From Trypanosoma brucei gambiense DAL972 (Eukaryota; Euglenozoa; Kinetoplastea; Trypanosomatida; Trypanosomatidae), in contig NC_026741.1 in NCBI RefSeq assembly GCF_000210295.1, forward strand, positions 806,001 through 870,000: DNA of 64,000 nt, given 5' to 3'. The notes below the pieces were generated by a model. That model was given only the letters and a program-made list of their open reading frames with translations. It searched no databases and was not told the origin of the DNA. Positions within the stretch are counted from its first letter, which is position 1, and each line of letters starts with the position of its first letter. Of this stretch, positions 39,301 through 51,300 are shown piece after piece. A program made the position numbers and the translations under genes.

Positions 39301-42300
39301 AAATGATACTACCACTGACGCCCACGTCTAGCAGGTCGGTTCCGTTCATATCGAAGGGAACCAGGAAGTGATTTCCGTCCTTGTCCTTGTAGCAAAGGCG
39401 CAGCGACTGGGTTCCGTTACCCAGGTACACCGGTGGTGTCGTAAATGAAGTGTTCTCTGACGCAATTGCCGTTCCATTGATTGTTTGCTCTGCTCCGCTT
39501 ATCTTCACTGTTGTGGAGTATGTTTCTTTGCCGTTAACGTCTATACACTCATCATTCCCCGAGACAAAACGTAATACCTCTTCCCTATTAAACGTATATT
39601 TTTCGCTGTGCATTAAGTTGAATGTCAAGGTCTGGCCGAGCCGCAGACACCCGTCGTGTTTCACCGTCGGTGATCGGGGTGTTGCGTCAAACGCTTCGCA
39701 CACCGGGCTCCAAGAGACAGCCTCACTACCGGTGTCACCATACTGATAGCAAAATTTGTAATCACCGGGGTTTTGCACGTGTGTTAATGCAGCAACTGCA
39801 CCACTCTGCATGGTTACACGTGCTTCAAAGATCGTGCCGTCACTTTCAAAGCAGGGTGTTTTCTTGGGAACCACTCGGAGCTTGTCCCCCTCATTGAAAA
39901 TTCCTTCCGCTCCTGCCTGTGGACGAATTGTTGTCTTCACATATTGCAAGACCCTCCGACTTTCCTTTTTCTCTCTTGCCTCTCCGTTGAAAGAATACGA
40001 ACAACCCTGGACCGCTGAAGCTGACAGGTTAATTGGCGGAAATACCGGCGCCCACGTCCCGCTTTGAAGTTTGTAACAAACATACCACAAACCAGTTTCA
40101 GCTTTATTCTCGAACGTGGCAACAATCGACGATGTTTTCGTGTCATTGTTTGGTTGCCTCACCTTTGCAGGAAGGGCGCTGAAGGAGCATTCACCCGAAT
40201 AAAAGTTATTGATTACGTTTCCACTGATCTTGGCTTCCCTGCACTCCTCTGGGGTTCGCACGAATGTGATTTCATCATCATCTCCAACAACATCATCTTC
40301 CTCACGAGAAGCGTGCCCGAACGTAAGTTGAAGAGTCCTCCCTGCCCGAATCATGTGCTCTTCCTCAGGGGAAGTCCCTAATTTCAGATACGGCCGTACG
40401 TTCAACGTCTGCGATGACGCTGGTTCATCTTCCAGGGAAACACGTGTGAAGTGAGAGCTGCTGCTAAGGTTCGCACATATTATTACTTCCATGGGCCCCA
40501 GTGAATGGTCCAGCTCAATTTCCATGTTATTATCAGTCAAATTCCCCTTCATACTCTTTTCATCAAAGAGCCGGTGTGTATCACCACTAGCGTTGTTACA
40601 CACTGTCAACCCATCATGGTACTTCACAAATTTTACATTGCTGAGGGTCTCATCCGTTGTTCCGTCCGTAAGCGAAAAATTCAACTTTACCGTCTGTCCG
40701 ACGTATACTGGCTTGGGATTTATCTTTGCCGCAACCTTGGGTTTCAATACCGACAAGTAACAATCACCTCCCCACGGGAGAAATCGTGTGCATGGGCAAA
40801 CGAGCTGTCCGACGCCACTGTTGTTGAAGCAAATGCGATATTTTTCTTTCGTCATCGAAACGGGCCACTCAACATCGTAACTCATAGTCGTTTCATTTTT
40901 CACAGGATAGCCGGAGCGCCCTTCCACGAAATCGGGCTCAAAGTTGTGGCTACAGTCCAGCACATTTGGGTCATAGGTCGAGACACGCCAAGTTTCATTA
41001 CCAACCGTGGCACCATCCTCAAGAAAGAATGTCAACTTCTGAAACTCTCCCGCCGTCACATTAGATTCCATGATGCATTTCACACCGTTAGACTTAATTG
41101 TCAGCGATTCGGGCAGCAGTATGGGCGTGACATTACGCAGTTGGTAGCAGACGTTATACTCCCCACCCACAAATGAGACAGAAGGAGTTGTGTACGTTGT
41201 ATTGCTGGTTGACGCATCCCTATCCAGCTTGAAATTAATGCAGTCCAGACAATTTTTGCCGAGAGGATCACCACACGACATGTTTTTAGGAACGGCCCAA
41301 GCAAGATCACCTGTGGCATCCAAAGCCCCCTCTAAGTCATTGAACTGTAGAATAAACGACTCGCCGGTGTGCGGTGCCTCGTCCGACTGCAACTTCCACG
41401 AGTTCGGAGCCATCTGCCTAACCTCAATCTCACCGGTTGTGCTTGAACCACCAATCAGGCTCCACTGTCCCTCATTGGCGCTGTAGTAGCAAACCGAGTA
41501 ACGTCCTGGAGTTACAAAACTTGAGTAGTTCCATGTGTCGTTGGTGCTGATTAAAGTGACCACAGACTCATTTTCTCCAGACTTTGTGACCCTTAGTGTG
41601 TCGTTCAAACCTACAATTGCTTGCGCGCTATCACACCCCACCGTTGCGTTGGGCACAGCAATACGCACCAAATCCTCTTCTCCAGGCTCGTCGACCAATT
41701 TAAACCTGAGTGTTACTTGCTGCCCCACGCGAGGAGGCGCGGGCTCCGATTGAAACGACGCCGGGTTGGGGCCCAGAATGTGCAATTCCGAAATGTTTCC
41801 CGTGGGTGTGAGCGACACGTCCGATGACTCGCCCCCGCTTGTTCGCACGCACAAACGTACAGGTCCCCCCGTCCTCCACACAGGGACTTCCACAAATGAT
41901 TCATTGACCTTCTGGAGATGTGGTTCCAGCACGCTTTCAGCGGTGTAGTTGTGACACCATGACTGAGGGGAAGGCTCAGATGCAGAGATTACATCGAATT
42001 TTATCCCATCGATGGTTTTGCCATCTTCCTGCTTAATGTAAATGTGATGTCCAACACGGGCTTTGCCAATAGGTGGTGTGAAGTTCACCCTTTGGGGTAC
42101 AGGGTCCTTTAGTGATAAAGGAGAACCAACATTGATCCATGACATACCGCGGCGGTAACAAACGTACACCCGCGTAACATCTTCATGCGCCACCAGTTGC
42201 GCCACAGTGGTTAAGCGCGATTCATCCTCCACGTTTTCGGCGACGGCGAATTGACCTACCCGTTGGTAAAATTTCTGGGAGGTGGAATTGAGTGAGGAAA

Positions 42301-45300
42301 CCGAATCGCACGGTTCATCACTGAATACGACGCTGTCCTCCGCTGGGTCAAGTCCGACCCCCCCAAAAGAAATATTGAAATACTGACGAAATCTCACCGT
42401 ATCGTTGGGTGGGATAGTTTCCCATCCGGATGGGTTAGGCTCTTGCAACTCCAACAACTGCGGCACCTCTGCCACCGTACCTTCCGCCTTTGTGTAACAC
42501 ACAACCAACAACTTTTCCTCAAGAGCTGACGGAAGGCCAAACAGATACGTTGGGTAAGCGCTCTCGGCAACTGCTACCTCATTTGTTGTATTGTCACAGG
42601 GGGTGCTGATATTCAGTGTAGGTCCTTCAAACTTAACGATGGAGGCCGTGTCACCAGGTGCCGCGTTGGGGAATTTCATGCTAATATTCTTCATTCCACT
42701 TGATACAAGTTTTGGGTGAGTTTCCATAGATGATGGGTCTGCTTTCTGAATTGCCAAATTGCCTTCCTCAGGTACTATCGCAACGAACTCACTTTGGTTG
42801 GCCTCCCTATAGCACACGGTGTAATCAAGCGGGAAAACAGTCTCCTGTGGGGGCACATTGGGGCCCAGCGAAGGCACGTGTAGACTACATTCATCCTTGC
42901 CAGAGTCAGTAAGATTAACGTTCTCGCAGTGGGAGAAAACTCCCGTTCCGTTTGCTTCGTACGTCTCCCAACACTTTCTCTCTGCAGAAACAATCATCAC
43001 ACTACCCGTGGTGCGTACGTCATCAAATGGTTTCCCAACCGTCAACTCATCGCCTGTGGTTCCCAGTACCTTTACCTTCGCTCGCTGGCCTTGATATGTT
43101 GGTGAGGGAGACACTTTGGCATCATTTGGCCATCTGGGCACTGGAGTAATGGGCTTTGCCCCAACTTGTGCGAACCCGCTTCCCGACACACGGTAGCAAA
43201 CGGGATATTCACCGGCCGCTTCCATGCCCACACGCAGTTTAATATTACCCCCAGCTTCAGAGACGATTCCGTATGATTGGCCATACGGAAGCGCGGCAGA
43301 TTCACCGTCGAAACAATTGCAGTTGGGGCACGTAATCATCGCTTCGTCACCCGTGGAGGGCTGGTGCGTATCATTGGGAAAAGTCACCTCCGTTGCTCTT
43401 CCAAGCATCGGGTTGTTGCTTGTCTGGTACCTTAAGGGGCCTCCGGGAAATACTTCCAGCGGTTGTCGCATCTGCACGTAGTCTTGCAAGTGTTTGCGAC
43501 GATAACAAACGGTGTACAGACCTGCGCCAGCGTTGGTGAGAGGCAGGTAAAAGGTGGCCCAACTGGAGTCTGCACCCAAACTGTAAAATATGCCGACGGC
43601 ATCCGCAAGATTTGGATCACAATTTCGGCCATGCTTCACGATCGCCATGCGGTCCCCTTCAGACAGCTGATTACCCCTAAAAGTTAACTTAGGCCTCGTT
43701 CCAACACGGGGAACAAAATCCCAGACGTAATCAAACGGGACGGTATTATGCATAAGGAAGTACGCAGACCGCACAAGCCCCCGTCCTTTGCGGCGATAGC
43801 ACAACGCCACGTCCTCAGTGGGTATCTTCTTCACTGTCAGCTCAACAAGCGATTCGTTCATGTACCGTTGCTTCATTTCTGCTCCCGGAAGCTGCGTTGG
43901 CGCTAAAGTTTCCCCACATTTCTCATTACAAGGTTCTGTAGCTGCGACCAGGTAGGCTGTGTCATCACTTGTTAGACTCCTTCCGTAAACAAACATTTTG
44001 AATGGACCTTGCTGCGATGGGGAAAGGGGTGGCTCCGAAACGACATAACTTGGTTCTTGCGCCTTAACAGACAGCACTTTAGGCGTTACATCAACGTTTC
44101 TATCAAAATGCCGCGGTTTAATACATAATGTGTACTGCCGATGGCTGTGGCCACTCGGCAGAGACACTTCCCACTGTGCTTTGCCCACCACCGAACTGTT
44201 GAGGGTTGGTCGAATCACATCTTCCGCTTCAGGTGTCGTGGAGCCGCTGCAATCCATACCCTGCGGCCTAAGCGAAAATTCATCCTCTTTGGTAAATAGA
44301 ATCTTCGAATAGATCGCCTCTTTATAAGATAGCGTAAACGTCATGGTCTCGAGAAATAAAGGTTGAGATGGACACATTTCCATTGTCGATATGAAGTCAG
44401 GGTAAACTGAGAACGTGGATTCGTTCAGAGTATTCCCAACGGGAACCAAGGAGTAACCTAGATGCGTATCAGCCCTCTTGTAGCAAATGTAGTAGTCTCC
44501 GACGTACCGTTCATCTTTTTCCAAAGGGATTAGGAACGTTGCGGTGCCGGATGTGTGGTCAACGGAAGTTGCCTTCCATTCTTTTGATGCAAGTGGGCCC
44601 TCCGGCGAATCACAGGGGTATCTTCCATCCCCTTCTGATGTAACATTCGCAAGGATAATGGTGTCGTTGAGGCTGAGACCACTCTTTCCGCCAGATACCT
44701 TCCCATTACTAGCACCTTTAAACTTCAAGGTAATATTGCTGCCAATGAAGCCGAATGATGGCGCGAAGCCGCATGGGTTGCATGGTGCAATGGTGATGCG
44801 ATCTTGATGCGCGATACCCCTTTCCATTTTGGATTCATTGGTGCCGATGTACAGCTGATAGGACCCCTGTTTCGCCATTGCCACGGAAAATCTGTTTGGT
44901 GTGCTATTTTTGTGGTAAAAAGCCGGTGCAACGAAAGGCGGATCTGGGTCACAACTCCTCTGTGGACCTTGTGCAAATTTCACGAAATCGGCACTTACAT
45001 CCACAACACTGCTGTTGAATGATAGCTGAAAAAGTTCAAACGGACGGGGCGACTCGGGCTCAAAGATGAAGCCGCTGAAGGGGCTAGCAGAGAATGTGAT
45101 ATTTTTAAACACGTAACTATTAGGGGATGACTGCGCTGGTACTTCGGCCCACGTCCCATTTTTCAGCGCATAGCACACCGCCACAGTAACGGCTTCTTTT
45201 GCGCACACACGATATGCCGCTGCGTTCGCATTGCTATGACTCCCTATAGGTTCCAGCACTTCAATTGCCTTGCTTCCGGAAGCCTCTTCTGTACACACAA

Positions 45301-48300
45301 ATCTCTTGGACGCTTCAGTGCGCTCCACAAGCTTAATTTTGTCACCGTGCGCAAGTTTCCCCTCGGTGTCGGTGATGTTCAGTAAAGTTTGCTCTGTGAC
45401 ATACAAGGATGATGATCTCAACTCATAGCCGCTTGGATGCGGTTCCCCAACATCGAAGTACGGCAGATCCGGCAGCCGATCCCACTCGCTGGAAACAGCC
45501 GTGTTTTTATAGCACACAATGAACCTTCCGCTCTTGTTAACACGCAGCTGATACCACGTTTGGGAGGGACTAACCACGTTAACGCTATGCCCCCCATTGT
45601 GGTTCGGACTACCCCCATCGTTCTCACTCTCCGCTTCATATGGTTTTCCATAGCATACCGAGTCGCTAGCATTCTCGCTTTCCTCCTTTGTCACTTCAAC
45701 CACCTTTATCCTGTCACTAGAGCCTAATCTGCTCCCCAACACCGTGATGTTCACTTGTTGCCCCATGTATGGAGTACTCGGATCCACAAAGTAGCGTCGC
45801 GCTCCACTTAGACCAACAGAAAAGATGTGTCCTCCCCGTGAGTTCGGTACAGAAAAGTATTCATCCTGTCCACTTACGCGAAAGCATACGAGGAGGTGGG
45901 ATTTGGTCTTCACGGTTGTGGTCCAATTCGCACGTTCATCCGTTTCTCTCGTCCACGACTTCCCATTGGCAACTTTAATATCCTCTATTTGGGTCCTGTT
46001 GACACAACTCGGCCTGCCGCTTTCCGTCACATCATCGTTCTGAACGGTGACCAACCGTACATCATTTTGCATTAATTCTTTCTCGGAAAAGATAGGGTCC
46101 GTCGCCTCGAAGGTAATTTGGAACGGCATGTTGACGAGGAGGATTTCAGCAGTGGTGAAATTTCTGGGAGACGGATCCTTTACTGCGATAGGCAACCCGT
46201 ACACTGGAGCCGCGTACGACTTTTCGTCAGTCCCCACGCGGAAGCAGAGATGGTAACTGCCACCGTTTTCGAATGGGGCTCTCATAACTCCCGTAGAGGT
46301 ATCAACCTGTAAGCCTTCTTCAAGAAGCTGTATATTTCCGTCTGGGATTGCTTCATTCTTTGTAGGACGAAAGCAGTTGTTTATGAGGTCACTGTCCACC
46401 CTGTTGCTTTCGCTCTTCGTCACGAAGAAAATGCTGGAGAAGTTCGTGTTATTGTATCGGCCACCAAAAGTAAAACTCAGAGTGTTTTGGGGAACCCACG
46501 CACGCGGAGCTGGAGGACGAATCGTGAAGTTCGATATTGGTGCCTCGGTTACCTTGATGAAAGCTGGAGAGAAAAGGTCACCAATCGTCTCAAAGTCAAA
46601 AAACGCCTGGTCACTCTCTCGATTACTACGCCGCATGCAGATGTAAAACTCCCCAGGCATTTCAGTTTCCCCTCCCATTACGAGATGCAAGTAGGCACCC
46701 TTTGGATCGTCTTTTTTCTCAACGAAGCCAAAGTCTTTTGGTATAGCCGCTACATTTGAGGCTGTGAGGGGGTTCTTGCAGTCGCGTGTCTTCGATAAAA
46801 GTACCTCGTCATTCGCTGCCGGTGTTGACTGCCGTTCGTATACCAATTCTGGTGTTAGAGAAACATCCGTTTCAAACTTCATGTAAAAGCGTTCACCGAT
46901 AAAAACTGTAAGGGAACCATCCTCGCCAACGCTAACGCTTTTGGGTGACTGCGTTTCGTAGACCTCCAAAATATCGGGTTTCACACGAAGGGTCGCTCCG
47001 AACGCTTTAGAGGTGTAGCACACGACATAACTTCCTTCCCTTACCTTTTCGGCAGGAATAGTCCACACGGAATTCATGCCATCCATGGTAACATTGCCTC
47101 CAACAACATTTCCACTGTCATCGCATGAGGGTTCAAATGTACTGCCAGTTTTCAGAATTAATTTTGGTTCGTCCTCAGGTGACAGGATGTCCTCCTTTGA
47201 TTCATTTCCGTGGAATGTTACCACAAGCGTCCGACCGGCTTGCGGTTGAAGAGGCACAGAGGTCCATTTACTGGGAATGGGCTCAATTGGTGCAATGTTG
47301 AGGTCCAACTTGTCATCCGCCCCCACAGTTGCATACGACCCACCATTGCGTCGGTAACAAACAGTGAGCCGTTGCCCAACGTACTCGCTGGTAAACCTGA
47401 CATCCGTCGCCACAGCCACTTGCCCTTCCCTCACTTCTGCGGTCGTTACATTGTATTCGCCAATTGAGGTCACGTTTTTCAAACCACACTCATAGAGCGT
47501 TCCGTTGATTATACGCACAGAGTCCTCCGCCGAAAGTCGCAGATTCGCGGTGGAAAAGAATGTAAAGTTGATTGACTGTCCCACGAACGGTATTACGGGT
47601 TTTAGTGAATATTCTGATGGCGTCGCATTAAAAACAGAGAGCGTTTTTCCCGCACTTGTCGTCCTTACGAGAAACAATGAGCTGGTCGTGTTCACACAAA
47701 GTGCATAAGTTGAAGGTGCAACACGAAGTCTCCCAAAAAACAAGCCGGACGTGTTCGGCTCAAGTTTAATTGTTACCTTGAACTCAGGATCCTTCTCATG
47801 AGCCTCATAGAACGGCGCATAATTACACTCTTGGCTTTCATCAATGAGATCGATGGCCTCTATTGCCTGCATACCTTCGTCGGGAGGCCCAATAGATACG
47901 CCTAGAAGCTCGTACTGAGCCAGTTGGTGTTCGGGAGATACGCCAGAGCCACGAAGCTCGTAATGCAATTCATTTTCTCTTATAGTAAAGTTTCCCCTAT
48001 TATTATCATCAATATCGACACGCATGACGTTGCCCCCTTTGGTGTAGCACGCGACATACCCATCAGCCGAGGTTCCGTTAAATCGCACAACACGAGCCCA
48101 CTGCGTCCCGCCATCATTCACAATGGGAGTCCCAACACCCACCATCACAGTTTCGCCACTACAGTTCCCACGCCGTACAGCCATTTCATCCTTTTCGGTA
48201 AGTTCAGTTCCGTTAACAGTTGAGGTGCCGTACATTCCCACAGAAACGGAGTTGTTGTCAAATGAAACAACAGAAGGGTTGGGAGGCAGAAGCGTCATAT

Positions 48301-51300
48301 TCTTCCCGCTCAAACTTCGCACAGGAGCCCAAGTTGTGCCACTGCGTTTGTAGCACAGCTGGAGTGAACAAGATGTGCCCGGCTGATCACAGAGAGTGTT
48401 GTTGTGTATTAACCCGCTCTCAAAATATTCATGCGCAACGAAGCTCCACTTAGCCAGAACTCCATCGGTGTCGGTGAGTGCACCGGCCGCCCCATCCTCA
48501 CCATTCAGCAAGCGGCTTAGCTTGCGAGCTGGTCGCGCACTGTCGTTTCGCAGGTCGTGGCAGGAAATGCCCTTACCAGGAAGAATGAATATTTCATCCT
48601 CCTGCGAGAGATCGCTTCCTTTTACTTCTAGTACAATAGGCGTGTCTTGGTTCGCATAGAAGCTGTAATGGGACGGGGTGAAGAAAGCCGGGTTCGCCGG
48701 GCCCACGTTGAGCCACTTGGGCACCATGTGGCTTTGTGAAACGTCGTCACCATAACAAACGCGGTAATCTCCCTTTTCCAGATAGGTGTAGGGGAACGTT
48801 ATGGTTGTTACGGAGCCCTCACAGTTCGTGCTGGTGATACCTTTAGTTTTATCATCCCAGCACGATGAATTCTTTCCTGGAAGCAGCCGGATGGGGATGC
48901 ACGCAGAGCAGACGGACTGATCGCACTCCAATTTCATAGCTAAGAACTGTCCTGCGGAGGGCGCATCAGGTATAGTTGTGAAGTCACTCGGTTCCGGGCC
49001 TTTAACAGTTAGGGGAGAAGTTTCGTACTTACTCGACTGCGGTAACTCAGTAAACACACTTTCAATGCCGTAGCAAACGCGGTACCTTCCGGGATCGTTC
49101 ACAACCACATTAGCCTTGTAGTGCCTATCTGTGACGACCACGTCACCAACGATGCCCTCTGCTCCACTTTCCACATCCCCTACAAGATCATGGCATCTCC
49201 ACCTTTCAGGAATCAACCTCACACGATGTTCATCTGTGAGTTTGATACACGATTCCTTCATGCACTCTTGCGTAACACCGATGGTGATGGGTCGGTAACT
49301 GCGGTGAACTCCGCCTTGACTTGTCGCCTCGTAAAAGGTCGGCTGTGCCATTCCAACAATTACATTGCCCATGTATGTTGTGCTGTTTCGGAGAGATGAG
49401 GCGTAACACACTACGTAGATGGCACCATAGCCGTGATTGTCAAACCCAGATGGATTCTCCCACACGGTGGTATTGTCATCTTCACCCGCTACCAGCGCCA
49501 CATCCTGATAAGTCACGCGATCATTCTCAGGGCAATCGTCATCACAGTAACATTTTGTTCGTGGACCCGAAGAGTTTACAAACCTGTAAAAGTGCACGCT
49601 TTCGCTTCCCAACCTCAGTACAGACGTATTAGAGTGAAATTTCAGCGTTACACGCAGCCCAGCTCGCTTTGCATCATCACCTGCTGGCGTATCGCTTATG
49701 CTGGAAGGCTGTGACTCGGAGAACTGAATGGACTCAGTGTATGTAACATGCTTGCCACCACCCCATACGTAGCATAGATGTACCACCGCTCCAGTGTAGA
49801 GTGCGTGCGAACCCCTGTATCGGAAAGCAACGGAACTTGTGCTGTCATTTCCCGAAAGCGCTGTAGAATTCAGGACGGTATTCGGTTTATTGCTCAATGG
49901 TGGGCACACCTTCGTCTTCGTACCGAGCATGGCATCGTCCTTAAACACAAGAACTGTGTCCTCGCCGGCGTTTAACCCTCGGCCTCTGAATGTCGAATTC
50001 AGCGATACTTCACCAACACGCCACACATCAGGACTATGACCAGAGTGCTTGACCACCTGATCTTCCGCCTCAAATACAACATTCGCTGCTGACAACTCCC
50101 TGCCTTTATGCAACACGGGTATATACGTTTCCGCACCGTTCTTTGCACACAGGATGTACTCCACGTTGGTTGAGGCACCGAAAATACTCACTGAATTCTC
50201 AAACCGCGCAGAGACATAGTCATCTTCATTCTGCGGTAACTCGCAAGCTGATGTATATCTGTTATTAATTAGGCAGAAGTGGAAAACACATCTCTCCCAT
50301 GAGCGCACAAGTTTCAGGTCGGAGGGCATGATACCTGATGACAGTGCTACAGTGGCCGTTTCCTTGAGAGTAAGCTTACCGTCTGGTAGTTCGAAACGAA
50401 GATCATACTCACTCACATATAAATGGTTCTTCCCACAATTGCCATTTGTGGGTTCCATTGTGCCTTGCGGGCGTGCTACAGACCATACACCAAGTGATCG
50501 GATGTAATAACACACTTTCAGACAATGGTGCGCCTCACCAACAACATCGTACCTGTATACTGTTCCTTTCTCCACTTCAAAACCGTTCTCGGCACGGAAT
50601 TTATTGGACTGCATACCATGAGTGCACTCCGTATCAACAGAAACGAAATACACTGTATCCGCAGCGGAGAGATCATGCCCATGGAATGTCATGGAACCCG
50701 TTTGTCCACCACGCAGAGGATACGGTGCGAGTTCGAAGGAGGGATTGCGGTCGTTGATAGTGATTCTCCCATTCACCTCAGCGGCATTCAGAGAGCCACT
50801 CTTTCGGTAACACACTCTCAGCATCCCACCACCGTTTGAATCAGGGTCTACAACAACTCGACACTTTGGTGTGTGCCCATTCCTTAACGAGCAGTTAAAC
50901 CTTGTCACACCATCTTTTTCATGATCCCCACACGTGTCCAATGACACGAAGGCGGAGTCCCGCGTAGCATCAAGACCCGTGCCATTAAGCTCAATTTCCA
51001 CCCTTTGCCCAATGACAACTGCGGGTGATACCACTGCGAAGGATGTGGGCTGAAGTACCTCTATCGTAAAATACGATTCCTGCGATTCGTCACCGTCGCC
51101 AATCCTTCGCAACTTACTCCATTCGTTGGAGGAATGATTGTAATAGCATACATTACCCTCCATTTTATCATCAATAAGCATTTTAGTTGAAAAATTGACT
51201 CTCGCCATCGCATTCTCAACACTAATTTTTCCAACCTGTAGACCATATAGTAACGGCGCTTTGTCTGAGCAAGCCGAATCTTTCTGTACAATTATTATTT